Shown piece after piece: positions 9,830-18,552 of a stretch of DNA of 64,000 nucleotides; within the stretch, counting starts at the first letter, position 1; each line of letters starts with the position of its first letter. The notes beneath the pieces are model-generated. The model was given only the letters and a program-made list of their open reading frames with translations, was not told the origin of the DNA and ran no database searches. The translations under genes were made by a program, and so were the position numbers. Source of the DNA: CAVPGP01 sp963718065 (GTDB taxonomy: Bacteria; Actinomycetota; Thermoleophilia; Gaiellales; Gaiellaceae); the NCBI GenBank assembly GCA_963718065.1, contig CAVQYE010000015.1, forward strand, positions 1-64,000, given 5' to 3'.

Positions 9830-10999
9830 CTAGAACTTGACGTCTTGGAGCGCCTCTGCGGCTCTCCGGTACAAATCTGCGGCCGACGCGAGGTCGCCCG
9901 AGCCCTTCAAGGCATCGCCGCGCGCCACCCAGGCGGCCGCGACATGGGACGGGGAGCCGAGCTGCTCGAAGGAGCGCTCCGCGTCGCCGACGGCGGTGAA
10001 CGCCTCGTCGATGCGCCCCAACTCGGTGAGTGCGCGCCCTCGAACGAGCTGGGCGCTGCCGATCTCGTCGAGGAAGTCGATGCGGCCCTCGAGCAGCTCG
10101 AGCGCGCGAGTCGCCTCCTCCTCTGCGAGGAGCGGTGCGCCGCTGCGCAGGTGAACCTGGGCGAGCGAAGAGATTGCCTGGGCGGCGTCCGGCTTCGAAT
10201 CGGCCTCGACAGCGATCGCGAAGGCGTCCTCGAGGTAGCCGACTGCTGCCGCGGCGTCGCCGAGCAGGAAGGTGATGCCACCGAGATTGTTGAGCACGCG
10301 GCCGAGCTGAAGCCGGTCGCCGAGCTCCTCGTAGAGCCCACGTGCGTTCTCGGCGTAGAAGCGGGCGAGCAAGGTGTCGCCGCGCCGCTCGGAGACGAGC
10401 GAGGCCTGGAAGTTGGCGTGCGCTGCGAGCCTGTCGTCGCCGAGCTCCTCGGCGAGCGCCAGGGCGTTCTCGGCGTCAACGCGGGCGGCTTCGAGGTCGC
10501 GCTGGATCTGGTAGGCGCGAGAGCGCCAGCAGAGGATCTCGATCCGCAGCGGAATCGAAGCGACCGGCTCGCGGTTGCAGACCTCGAGGGCGAGCGTGAA
10601 GAGTGAGATGGCGCCGGCGACGCGGGTGCGCTTGAAGTCGACGCAGCCGGTGCGGAAGAGCGCCTCGGCGCGGTCGGTGTCGGTGAACCCGGGAGCCTCG
10701 ACTGCCATCTGGGCGCGGCGCACGAGGCTCTGCGCCTCGTCGAGCCGGCCGATGTTCATCAGGGCGCGGGCCTCTGCGAAGAAGGCACGGACGCGGACAC
10801 GCGGGCCGGCGCCGTCGAAGTCGATATTCGCGAGCGCAACGAGGGCCTCACTGAACCGGCCGGCGTCGCCGTGCTCCTCTGCCTCGGCAACGCTCGCCTC
10901 GCAATCGAGGGTCACCGTCTCGACGATGCTCAGGTGACGCGCCGGGGAGACGGGAGGGAGCGTGAGCTCGTAGTTCGCTGCTGAAAGGAGTTCGCTCAT
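9830..10999 (-). CDS. Tetratricopeptide-repeat protein (possible peptide receptor)
   Basis: A protein of about 389 residues built almost wholly of TPR-like helix pairs (for example ARALMNIGRLDEAQSLVRRAQ, GRVLNNLGGITFLLGDAAAAVGYLEDA, WVARGDALKGSGDLASAADLYRRAAEAL). No DNA-binding, kinase or enzymatic domain is visible. The ATG at 10999 (MSELLSAANYEL) is preferred; an ATG at 11041 would add 14 residues. Neither has a good ribosome site. Size and architecture resemble Rap-type receptors of the RRNPP group, and the downstream 39-residue exported peptide reinforces that, but an actinobacterial Rap has not been shown here. It could equally be a scaffold. Confidence 0.75.
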   Translation of the reverse strand: MSELLSAANYELTLPPVSPARHLSIVETVTLDCEASVAEAEEHGDAGRFSEALVALANIDFDGAGPRVRVRAFFAEARALMNIGRLDEAQSLVRRAQMAVEAPGFTDTDRAEALFRTGCVDFKRTRVAGAISLFTLALEVCNREPVASIPLRIEILCWRSRAYQIQRDLEAARVDAENALALAEELGDDRLAAHANFQASLVSERRGDTLLARFYAENARGLYEELGDRLQLGRVLNNLGGITFLLGDAAAAVGYLEDAFAIAVEADSKPDAAQAISSLAQVHLRSGAPLLAEEEATRALELLEGRIDFLDEIGSAQLVRGRALTELGRIDEAFTAVGDAERSFEQLGSPSHVAAAWVARGDALKGSGDLASAADLYRRAAEALQDVKF

Positions 11000-11121
11000 G
11001 GCCGCAGACGCAGCAAGGTCGAAAGGGAGGCCGAGCGCCATTCCATGTCGGCGTTGCCGGGCATCCCCATTTCGGGTACCCCGCCGCCGATTCGGCGTGC
11101 GCCGGTAGAGTCGAGCGCCGT

Positions 11122-12219
11122 ATGGCCCATCGCGTCGTGCTCATCCCCGGAGACGGCACCGGCCCCGAGCTGACGGAGGCCACGCGCCGCGTTCTCGAGG
11201 CAACCGGTGTCGAATTCGACTGGGACGTCCGCCACGCGGGCGCGGAAGTCATGGACCAGTACGGCGGCAATCCCCTGCCGGACGAGACGCTCGATGCGAT
11301 CCGCGCGGCCGGCGTCGCGCTCAAAGGCCCGATCACGACTCCCGTCGGCGGCGGGTTCCGCTCGGTCAACGTCGGCCTCCGCAAGGAGCTCGACATGTAC
11401 GCCCAGGTGCGCCCTTGCAAGAGCTACGAGGGCGTGCGCACCCGCTTCGACGACGTCGACCTGATCATCGTCCGCGAGAACACCGAGGACCTCTACGCGG
11501 GCATCGAGTACGAGCAGGGAACACCGGACGCGGAGGAGCTGATCGCCTGGATCGAGTCGAAGGGCGGCACGCTCCGCCACCGCGACGCGGGCATCTCGAT
11601 CAAGCCGATCTCGATCACCGGCACGCGACGCATCTTCGAGTTCGCCTTCGACTACGCGCGCAAGAACGGCCGCCGGAAGATCACGGCCGTCCACAAGGCG
11701 AACATCATGAAGTTCTCCGACGGCCTCTGGCTGCACACGGCCCGCGAGGTGGCGGCGGAGAACACGGACATCGATTTCGACGACCGGATCGTCGACAACA
11801 TGTGCATGCAGCTCGTGCAGCGGCCCGAGGAGTACGACGTGCTCGTGCTGCCGAACCTCTACGGCGACGTCCTCTCGGATCTCTGCGCCGGGATGATCGG
11901 CGGCCTCGGCCTCGCTCCGGGCGGCAACTTCGCGGAGTCGGTCGCCGTCTTCGAGCCCACGCACGGCTCCGCCCCGAAGTACGCGGGTCAGAACAAGGTC
12001 AATCCGATGGCGCAGCTTCTGTCCGGGATGCTGATGCTGCGCCACCTCGGCGAGCTCGCCGCCGCCGACCGGCTGGAGCAGGCGATCGCCGACGTGATCC
12101 GCGAAGGCAAGAGCGTCACCTACGACATGAAGCCGAGCCGCGACGACCCGACCGCGGTCGGCACGAGCCAGGTCGCGGACGCAATCATCGAGAAGCTCGG
12201 ATCAGGAGTCACCGCATGA
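11122..12219 (+). CDS. icd: Isocitrate/isopropylmalate-dehydrogenase-family isocitrate dehydrogenase
   Basis: Oxidative decarboxylation of isocitrate to 2-oxoglutarate. The 365-residue protein has the family start VVLIPGDGTGPELTEA, the substrate-binding region REN-TEDLYAGIE, the catalytic Lys in VHKANIMKFSDG, and the Mg2+-binding YGDVLSDLCAGMIGG segment. It is followed by the nucleotide-binding THGSAPKYAGQNKVNP. The compact length suggests the monofunctional short form; cofactor choice (NAD or NADP) is not certain. Its TGA overlaps the ATG of the malate dehydrogenase gene, so the two TCA enzymes are coupled. Confidence 0.92.
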   Translation: MAHRVVLIPGDGTGPELTEATRRVLEATGVEFDWDVRHAGAEVMDQYGGNPLPDETLDAIRAAGVALKGPITTPVGGGFRSVNVGLRKELDMYAQVRPCKSYEGVRTRFDDVDLIIVRENTEDLYAGIEYEQGTPDAEELIAWIESKGGTLRHRDAGISIKPISITGTRRIFEFAFDYARKNGRRKITAVHKANIMKFSDGLWLHTAREVAAENTDIDFDDRIVDNMCMQLVQRPEEYDVLVLPNLYGDVLSDLCAGMIGGLGLAPGGNFAESVAVFEPTHGSAPKYAGQNKVNPMAQLLSGMLMLRHLGELAAADRLEQAIADVIREGKSVTYDMKPSRDDPTAVGTSQVADAIIEKLGSGVTA

Positions 12220-13187
12220 GCGATTCAATGGCCACCGGCTACCACGACTTCAAGGCCGACCAAGGGCGCCGCAAGGTAACCGTCGTCGGCGCCGGGAACG
12301 TCGGCGCCACGTGCGCGCAGGTGCTCGCGCAGCGCGACTACGCCGACATCGTCCTCACCGACATCAAGGAGGGCCTGCCGCAGGGCAAGGCGCTCGACAT
12401 CAACCAGATGGGCGCCGTGCTCGGCTACGAGCCGACCGTCGTCGGCACGAATAGCTACGACGAGACGGCCGGTTCCGACGTCGTCGTCATCACCGCCGGC
12501 CTGCCGCGCTCGCCCGGGATGAGCCGCGACGATCTCGTGACGACGAACGAGAAGATCGTCAAGGAGGTGACCCAGAAGGTGACCGCCGGCAGCCCCGACG
12601 CGATCCTGATCGTCGTCTCGAACCCGCTGGACGCGATGTGTCATGTCGCGAAGAACGTCTCCGGCTTCCCGAAGGAGCGCGTGTTCGGCCAGGCTGGGAT
12701 TCTCGACACCGCCCGCTTCCAGACGTTCATCGCCTGGGAGACCGGCTCGTCCGTCAAGGACGTGGTCGCGGTGGTGCTCGGCGGTCACGGCGACCAGATG
12801 GTGTCCGTTGTCTCCGCGACGAGCGTCGGCGGCGTGCCGCTGCGCAAGCTCGTCGCCGAGGAGCGGATCGCAGAGCTCGTCGAGCGGACGGCGAAGGGCG
12901 GCGGCGAGGTCGTGCAGCTGCTCGGCACCTCGGCCTGGTACGCACCCGGCGCGGCGGCGGCGCAGATGGTCGACTCGATCATGCTCGACGAGAAGCGCGT
13001 CCTCCCGTGCACCGCTCTGCTCGAAGGCGAATACGGAATCGACGGCCTCTATATGGGCGTCCCGGTCAAGCTCGGCTCGAAGGGGATCGAGGCGATCCTC
13101 GAGGTCGACCTGGACGAGAGCGAGCAGGCGGCACTGCAGGCGTCGGCCGCCGCCGTCCGCGACGTCGTCTCTGTCCTCTCGGCGTAG
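12216..13187 (+). CDS. mdh: Malate dehydrogenase
   Basis: Interconverts malate and oxaloacetate with NAD. The 323-residue protein belongs to the lactate/malate dehydrogenase superfamily (LDH-like MDH). It has the Rossmann GAGNVGATCA near residue 27 and the VVSNPLDAM loop. The catalytic His is in GGHGDQMV, and the substrate-binding Arg is in the AGLPRSPGMSRDDL loop. It overlaps icd by four bases (ATGA). An SDR gene follows after nine bases, so icd-mdh-SDR-S16 protease probably form one operon. Confidence 0.93.
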   Translation: MSDSMATGYHDFKADQGRRKVTVVGAGNVGATCAQVLAQRDYADIVLTDIKEGLPQGKALDINQMGAVLGYEPTVVGTNSYDETAGSDVVVITAGLPRSPGMSRDDLVTTNEKIVKEVTQKVTAGSPDAILIVVSNPLDAMCHVAKNVSGFPKERVFGQAGILDTARFQTFIAWETGSSVKDVVAVVLGGHGDQMVSVVSATSVGGVPLRKLVAEERIAELVERTAKGGGEVVQLLGTSAWYAPGAAAAQMVDSIMLDEKRVLPCTALLEGEYGIDGLYMGVPVKLGSKGIEAILEVDLDESEQAALQASAAAVRDVVSVLSA

Positions 13188-13196
13188 GTGATGTAG

Positions 13197-13942
13197 ATGG
13201 AGCTGGGCCTGAAGGGCCGCACCGCGATCGTTTGCGGAGCGTCCTCCGGGCTCGGGCTTGCCAGCGCCGAGGCGCTCGCGGTGGAGGGCGCGAACGTCGC
13301 CATGTTCGCCCGGCGCCGCGACCAGCTCGAGCGCGAGGCGGAGCGGCTGGGCGCGCTCGCGGTGCGGGGTGACGTCTCTGTCCCCGGCGACCTCGAGACG
13401 CTTGTCGAGACGACGCTGGAGGCGTTCAGCGGCATCGACATCCTCGTCTGGAACAGCGGCGGCCCACCGGCCGGGCCGGCGACGGGAATCGGCGACGCAG
13501 CGCTCGAGGAAGCGTTCGAGAGCATGCTGCTCGCGGCGGTGCGGCTCGTGCGGCTCTGCCTGCCCTACCTGGAGCAGAGCCCGGCCGGCCGGATCGTCTT
13601 CATCACTTCCGGAGCAGTCAAGGAGCCGTCGCCGCACCTCGCTCTCTCGAACGCGATCCGGCCGGGCGTCGCCGGCTACGCGAAGACGCTCGCGCGCGAG
13701 CTCGGCCCAAGGGCATCACCGCGAACTGCATCGCGCCGGGCCGGATCGCCACGCCGCGCCTGACGGAGCTGTACGGCGAGGGCGGCCCAACCCCCGAGCA
13801 GCTCGCCGAGATCCCACTCGGCCGCTGGGGCGAGCCGCGCGAGTTCGGCGACGTCGTCTGCTTCGTCGCCTCCGACCGCGCCTCATACCTGAGCGGGATC
13901 ACGATCGGCGTCGACGGCGGCCTCGGCCGCGGCCTGCTTTGA
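13197..13942 (+). CDS. Short-chain dehydrogenase/reductase, one frameshift
   Basis: An NAD(P)-dependent oxidoreductase of the classical SDR fold, about 248 residues. The cofactor motif is GASSGLGLASA, the NSGG segment replaces the usual NNAG, and the catalytic Ser lies in FITSGAVKEPSPHLALSNAIRPGVAGYAKTLARELGP. The usual YxxxK Tyr position reads N-AIRPGVAGYAK, so the catalytic Tyr is not where expected and the alignment should be checked. A missing C near 13712 (CCC where CCCC is expected) breaks the frame; the C-terminus KGITANCIAPGRI continues in the next frame. The stop overlaps the TTG start of the next gene. Confidence 0.82.
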
Positions 13943-14946
13943 GCTTCCTCAAGCCCGGCCGGCTCGTCGCCGCCGGGCTCGTGTTGCTGGTCATCGTCTC
14001 GGCGCTGTGGGTGCTGCCGTCGGACGAGTACATCTTCCTTCCGGACCCGGCGCATCCGGCGGCGCCGCTCGTCAAGGTGCCCGGCGCCAAGGACGACTCC
14101 GACGGCGGCGGGATCTACTTCGTCGACATCATCGTCCGCAAGGCGAGCTGGCTCGAACGGCTGGTGCCCGGGATCCGTAAGGACGCCGAGCTCGTGCCCT
14201 CGGACGTCGTCAACCCGGCCGGCGAGAGCGACAAGCAGCGGCGAAAGGAGGACCTGCAGGCGATGAAGGAGTCGCAGTCGGTCGCCGCGGCGGTGGCGCT
14301 CCAGGCGGTCCGCCAACAGAAGCTGATCAAGCTCAACGGCATCGAGGTCCGCCAGGTCGTGAAGGGAACGCCGGCGGCGGGGAAGCTGCGTGCGGGAGAC
14401 GTGATCCTCGGCGTCGACGGCCGGACCGCGGGCACGGCTTGCACGCTGCAGCACATCCTCGCGGAGCGGCCGCCACGGTCGACGTCGACGCTGCGGGTGC
14501 GCCGGAAGGCCAAGGTGCAGACCGTGAGGCTGACACCGCTGACGGACCCGGGCAGCGGTCGGCGCCTGCTCGGGATCGTCGCGACTCCACTCGTCCACAT
14601 CTCGAAGCTCCCAGTGCCGGTGAAGATCGACGCCGGCAACATCGGCGGGCCGTCAGCAGGCCTCGCGTTCACGCTCCAGGTCGCCGAGGAGCTCGGTCGC
14701 GACGTCGACCACGGCCTCAAGGTGGCGGCGACCGGGACGATGGAGGCGGACGGTTGCGTCGACTCGATCGGCGGCGTGACGCAGAAGACCGCGGGCGCGA
14801 GGGCAGCCGGTGTGGACGTCTTCCTCGTTCCTGCTGGGGATAACTACCGGGAAGCCAAGCGCCACGCCAAGGGCCTGAGGATCGTGGCGGTGAGCAGTTT
14901 TCAACAAGCGTTGCGCGCGCTGGCAACTGTCAGCAGGCACAGGTAG
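13939..14946 (+). CDS. Membrane-anchored PDZ-Lon (S16) protease
   Basis: A 335-residue protein with one N-terminal membrane segment (LVAAGLVLLVIVSALWVLP, residues 9-27). A PDZ-like domain follows (about 130-200, with GTPAAGKLRAGDVILGVDG), then a C-terminal S16 Lon-type proteolytic domain. The catalytic Ser is in GGPSAGLAFTL and the Lys in GGVTQKTAGARAAG, about 44 residues later, as expected for the Ser-Lys dyad. This is the YlbL-like architecture of Gram-positive bacteria. The TTG start at 13939 overlaps the SDR stop. The active site faces outside if the anchor is an uncleaved signal. Confidence 0.88.
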   Translation: MSFLKPGRLVAAGLVLLVIVSALWVLPSDEYIFLPDPAHPAAPLVKVPGAKDDSDGGGIYFVDIIVRKASWLERLVPGIRKDAELVPSDVVNPAGESDKQRRKEDLQAMKESQSVAAAVALQAVRQQKLIKLNGIEVRQVVKGTPAAGKLRAGDVILGVDGRTAGTACTLQHILAERPPRSTSTLRVRRKAKVQTVRLTPLTDPGSGRRLLGIVATPLVHISKLPVPVKIDAGNIGGPSAGLAFTLQVAEELGRDVDHGLKVAATGTMEADGCVDSIGGVTQKTAGARAAGVDVFLVPAGDNYREAKRHAKGLRIVAVSSFQQALRALATVSRHR

Positions 14947-14956
14947 CTTTCGGTAG

Positions 14957-14985
14957 TTTTGCGGCCGGACGAAACGGCCGGAAAA
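14957..14985. terminator. Bidirectional hairpin after the S16 protease
   Basis: TTTTG, CGGCCG, a 7-base loop, CGGCCG, GAAAA: a six-bp GC stem with flanking T and A runs, eleven bases behind the protease stop. It fits an intrinsic terminator for the plus-strand operon. Confidence 0.5.
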
Positions 14986-15084
14986 TGCACGATTTTCAGC
15001 CCCGGAACCGCTTGCTTCTGCGGAGTTCGCCCCTAGTATCCACTTTTGCGGGTGAGGGCCAATTCAATGGGGTGAAGGGGTGTA

Positions 15085-15264
15085 GTGAGCAAACGGCCGC
15101 TATTAACGTGCAACGATTGCTATTTCCGTCAGGCGGGTCTTTGCGCACTTCAGGTGGAGGTGACCTGCCCCACGTTCCGATTGCACACCAAGGGCTGTCT
15201 GGTGCCGCCGCGCCAGCCGAGGCTGATCCCACGCCCACTCGCCCACGCAACGGCCGCGGCCTAG
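15085..15264 (+). CDS. Small cysteine-rich protein (59 residues)
   Basis: A GTG-initiated frame preceded by AAGGGG and encoding a 59-residue protein. Cysteines occur as TCNDCYFRQAGLCAL, then TCPTF, then KGCLVPPRQ, i.e. six Cys in the first 42 residues, followed by a proline-rich basic tail. Spacing of the pairs suggests a zinc ribbon or knuckle. No named family is recognised. Start, ribosome site and non-random cysteine spacing together make it a credible gene in an otherwise empty gap. Confidence 0.6.
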   Translation: MSKRPLLTCNDCYFRQAGLCALQVEVTCPTFRLHTKGCLVPPRQPRLIPRPLAHATAAA

Positions 15265-15302
15265 CCCACTCTTCTCCTCAGCCTCTGTCTTAGACTCGGG
15301 CC

Positions 15303-15629
15303 GTGCGTCTCGGCAAGCCGAAGCAGACCGACGAGCCGGCACCCGAGGGTGCCGTCGCCGGCAGCCCGGTTCCGGAGAAGCGCGGCCGCCGCGGCGGCGG
15401 CGAGGACGCCTTCCAGCCGCGCCTCTGGCTGATCATCGGCGGCCTGCTGCTCGCGTTCGGCTACGTCGTCGCGTTCGTGATCGCGAACTCCGACGCGGTC
15501 AAGATCAGCTTCGTCTTCTACTCGGCGCGGACGTCGCTCGTCTGGCTGATCCTGCTCAGCGTCGTGATCGGGCTCGTCGGCGGGGTCCTGCTCTCGCAGC
15601 TAGTGCGCCGGCGCGGACGCCGGAAGTAG
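15303..15629 (+). CDS. LapA/DUF1049-like membrane protein
   Basis: A 108-residue protein with a charged N-terminal 40 residues and two hydrophobic segments (LWLIIGGLLLAFGYVVAFVI and LVWLILLSVVIGLVGGVLL) joined by NSDAVKISFVFYS. That linker and the second helix are typical of lipopolysaccharide-assembly protein A domain proteins, which in monoderm actinobacteria have no defined role. The GTG start at 15303 is the only reasonable one. The gene ends convergently with, and overlaps by 30 bp, the aminotransferase gene. Confidence 0.8.
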   Translation: MRLGKPKQTDEPAPEGAVAGSPVPEKRGRRGGGEDAFQPRLWLIIGGLLLAFGYVVAFVIANSDAVKISFVFYSARTSLVWLILLSVVIGLVGGVLLSQLVRRRGRRK

Positions 15630-16676
15630 GCAGCTCGCCAGCCGCTCGACGCCCAGCCGGATCTCGTCGGGCGAGACGAAGCTGAACGCAAGCCGCGCCG
15701 TGTTCGGAGCGCCGCCGAAGTCGGCGCCCTTCACGAACGTGACGCCCGCCTGCTCGGCCCGGCCGAGCAGCTCGCCGGCGTCGACGTCCTCCGGCAGCTC
15801 GAGCCAGAGGAAGTAGCCGCCCTCGGGCCGGTTCCAGGTGGCGATGTCGCCGAGGTGCTCTTCGAGCGACTCGAGCATTGCGTCGCGCCGTGCCCGCAGC
15901 AGGCCGCACACGCGCTCGATGTTGGGCTCGAAGAGCCCGCGCCGCGCAAACTCGTGGATGGTGCCCTGCGAGAGCAACGCCGGCGTGATGTAGGTCGAGG
16001 CGACCTCTTCGACGAGCGAGCGCGCGAGCTCGGCCGGCAGAAGGAGGTAGCCGACGCGCGCGCCCGGGGCAACCGTCTTCGAAAAGGACGAGCTGTACAT
16101 GACCTGTGTGCCGCCCTCGAGCTCGTGGAGCGTCGGCAGCGGCTCACCGTCGTAGCGGACGAGGCCGTACGGGTCGTCTTCGAGCGTGGGCAGCGAGCGC
16201 TCGCCGACCAGCGCGGCGAGTTGGCGCCTGCGCTCGAGCGAGAGCGTCACGCCGGCGGGGTTCTGGAAGGTCGGGATCGTGTAGAGAAATGAGTGCCGGC
16301 CGCCCGCGTCGAGCAGCCGCTTGAGCGCGTCGACATCGAGCCCGTCGGCATCGAGCGGCACCTCGGCGGGCGCGGAGAGGATCTTGCGTGGGCGGTCATA
16401 CGTGGGCCGCTCGACGATCACGGAGCCCTGGCCGGAGAAGTGGTCGAGCAGGAAGTGGAAGCCCTGCAGGGAGCCGTTCGTGATCACGACGCGCTCGGCT
16501 CCGACGCCGTGGCGCTCGGCGATCCACTCCCGCAGCGGCTCGTAGCCGAGCGTCGAGCCGTAGGAGAGGATCGTGCGGCCGTCGCGCTGAAGCGCCGCCT
16601 TCGCGCAGTCGGCGAGCTCTTCGACCGGCAGGCACTCGGGCGCCGGAATGCCGCGTGCGAACGAGATCGGAGTCAC
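15600..16676 (-). CDS. Fold-type I PLP-dependent aminotransferase (AAT family)
   Basis: A 358-residue PLP enzyme of the 2-aminoadipate/MocR-related aminotransferase group (LysN-like), without an HTH domain. Key motifs are YGSTLGYEPLREWIA near the N-terminus, ITNGSLQGFHFL for cofactor phosphate binding, PTFQNPAGVTLS, EDDPYGLVRY carrying the PLP Asp-Tyr, and SSFSKTVAPGARVGY with the Schiff-base Lys. The C-terminal Arg region NTARLAFSFVSPDEI is present. It is shorter than LysN by an N-terminal segment. The start is GTG at 16676. The amino donor is unknown. Confidence 0.87.
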   Translation of the reverse strand: MTPISFARGIPAPECLPVEELADCAKAALQRDGRTILSYGSTLGYEPLREWIAERHGVGAERVVITNGSLQGFHFLLDHFSGQGSVIVERPTYDRPRKILSAPAEVPLDADGLDVDALKRLLDAGGRHSFLYTIPTFQNPAGVTLSLERRRQLAALVGERSLPTLEDDPYGLVRYDGEPLPTLHELEGGTQVMYSSSFSKTVAPGARVGYLLLPAELARSLVEEVASTYITPALLSQGTIHEFARRGLFEPNIERVCGLLRARRDAMLESLEEHLGDIATWNRPEGGYFLWLELPEDVDAGELLGRAEQAGVTFVKGADFGGAPNTARLAFSFVSPDEIRLGVERLASCLLPASAPAH

Positions 16677-16732
16677 GCGGCCAGCGTACCGGGGCGGGCG
16701 GCTGCGAGCTGCAGCCGCCCGCCCCGTGTCGA

Positions 16733-17578
16733 CTACGCGCGAGACGTGACCCGGAAGGAGGCGTCCTTGCCGCCCGGGTGGCCGAAGCCCTTGTTCTGCA
16801 CGATCTCGCCGACCTTCGCCTTCAGGTCGGCCAGATGCTGCGCGGCCTCGGCGGCGGTCAGATGTCCCTCGGCGACTTCCTGGTCGAGGTGCGTCTTCGC
16901 GTCCGCGAGGATGGCGTCCTCGAGGCCGGCGACCGTCTTGCCGTGCCCGGTCGCGATCTCGGCCAGCGACTTGCCCGAGCGGAGCTCAGTGACGAGCTGC
17001 GCGGGCGTCAAACCGAGGTACTTCGTCACGGTTGCGTCTGCGAACGGGCCGCCGTGATGGCCACCCGGCCCGCCGTGCATGCCTGGTCCGCCCGGCCCAC
17101 CCGGTCCGCCCATGCGGAAGCCGGTCTGGTTCACGAGGTCGGCGATCCTGGCGTCGACGGCGGCGAGGAACGCGTCCCGCTCAGCCGCGGTGACGCGGCC
17201 GGCCGCGACGTCCTGGTCGACGTCCGCCTTCGCCTCGGCCTTGATGGCGGCCTTCAGGCCGTCGAGCGTCTTGCCGCTCGTCGCCGCGGTGATCTGGGCG
17301 AGGGACTTGCCGGCCGCGAGCTGGGTAGCGAGCTGCTGGTCGGTCAATCCGAGATAGTCCGCCGCGGCTCCGATTGCGTCACCGTGGATGCCGCCGCGAT
17401 GCCCGCCCGTGTGGAACTCCCTGCCGGCGCCGAGGCCGGCGGCGAACGGCGCAGCCGAAGGCTGCGCCGTGTTCGCGTTGTTGTTGTTGCCGCTGCGGCC
17501 GGACGCGAGCGCGCTGGCGCCGCCGACGGCGAGAGCGGTGCCCGCGATCGCGATCATCACCTTGGTCCTGTCGTTCAT
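16733..17578 (-). CDS. Secreted protein with two helical repeats and Gly/His-rich linkers
   Basis: A 281-residue exported protein starting at the ATG at 17578 (ribosome site AAGGAG), with a hydrophobic signal region VMIAIAGTALAVGGASALA. Two copies of a domain of about 80 residues follow: YLGLTDQQLATQLAAGKSLAQI... and YLGLTPAQLVTELRSGKSLAEI..., each ending in a helix with DARIADLV or DLKAKVGEIV. The linkers are rich in Gly and His (MGGPGGPGG, HGGPGGHHGG), which could bind metal. The family has no function known to me. The gene is monocistronic as far as visible. Confidence 0.75.
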   Translation of the reverse strand: MNDRTKVMIAIAGTALAVGGASALASGRSGNNNNANTAQPSAAPFAAGLGAGREFHTGGHRGGIHGDAIGAAADYLGLTDQQLATQLAAGKSLAQITAATSGKTLDGLKAAIKAEAKADVDQDVAAGRVTAAERDAFLAAVDARIADLVNQTGFRMGGPGGPGGPGMHGGPGGHHGGPFADATVTKYLGLTPAQLVTELRSGKSLAEIATGHGKTVAGLEDAILADAKTHLDQEVAEGHLTAAEAAQHLADLKAKVGEIVQNKGFGHPGGKDASFRVTSRA

Positions 17579-17679
17579 CTCACTCCTTCGTTGGGGTCCG
17601 ATGCTCACGAGGGCACTGACCTCCATCGAGGATGGCAGGCGAGTCGAAGAGCGCCTTAAGAATCGAGCCGAGGGCCGAG

Positions 17680-18552
17680 CTAGGCGCGCGCGTGCTCGGC
17701 GACGAGCCCGGCGACCTCGGTCGGCGTCGTGCCGACCCGCACGCCCACAGCCTCGAGCGCGGCCTTCTTCGCCTCGGCGGTGCCGGACGAGCCCGAGATG
17801 ATGGCGCCTGCGTGGCCCATCGTCTTGCCGGGAGGAGCGGAGAAGCCTGCGATGTAGGCGAAGACCGGCTTCGACATCTGCTCGGCGATGAACCGGGCAG
17901 CCTTCTCCTCCTCGTCGCCGCCGATCTCGCCGACGAGCACGACCGTCTCCGTCTCCGGGTCGGCCTCGAACCGCTCGAGCACGTCGATGAACGAGGCGCC
18001 GACGACCGGGTCGCCGCCGATGCCGACGATCGTCGAGTTGCCGAGCCCGGCCTGCGCCAACTCGTGGCCGATCTGGTAAGTCAGCGTGCCCGAGCGCGAG
18101 ACGAGGCCGATCCGACCCTCGCTGAACACCTCGGCCGGGATGATCCCGACGTTCGCCTTCCCCGGCGAGAGCACGCCCGGGCAGTTCGGACCGATCATCA
18201 TCACGCCCTTCGGGCGGATGTAGTTGTAGATGCGCAGCATCTCGTGCGCGGGCACGTGCTCGGTGATCGCGATCACGGTGTGGATCCCCGCGTCGACCGC
18301 CTCGTAGATCGCGTCGGGCGCGAACCGGGCCGGGACGAAGATCAGCGTCGTGTTTGCGCCGGCCTGCTCGACCGCGTCGGCGACGGTGTCGAAGACCGGG
18401 ATCCCCTCGACGTCCTGGCCACCCTTGCCGGGCGTGACGCCGGCGACGACGTCGGTGCCGTACGCCCGGTTGCGCAGGCCGTGGAAGCGTCCCTCCGAGC
18501 CGGTGAGGCCCTGCACGACGAGCTTCGTCTCGCGGTCGACGATGATCGCCAT
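17680..18552 (-). CDS. sucD: Succinyl-CoA synthetase alpha subunit
   Basis: Catalyses substrate-level phosphorylation in the TCA cycle with SucC, carrying the phosphohistidine. The 290-residue protein has the CoA-binding Rossmann N-terminus (MAIIVDRETKLVVQGLTG), MMIGPNCPGVLSPG, the GIGGDPVVG segment, and the active-site His in KTMGHAGAI. The ATG at 18552 overlaps the stop of the preceding methyltransferase by one base, and that gene in turn overlaps sucC. All three form one operon. Confidence 0.95.
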   Translation of the reverse strand: MAIIVDRETKLVVQGLTGSEGRFHGLRNRAYGTDVVAGVTPGKGGQDVEGIPVFDTVADAVEQAGANTTLIFVPARFAPDAIYEAVDAGIHTVIAITEHVPAHEMLRIYNYIRPKGVMMIGPNCPGVLSPGKANVGIIPAEVFSEGRIGLVSRSGTLTYQIGHELAQAGLGNSTIVGIGGDPVVGASFIDVLERFEADPETETVVLVGEIGGDEEEKAARFIAEQMSKPVFAYIAGFSAPPGKTMGHAGAIISGSSGTAEAKKAALEAVGVRVGTTPTEVAGLVAEHARA

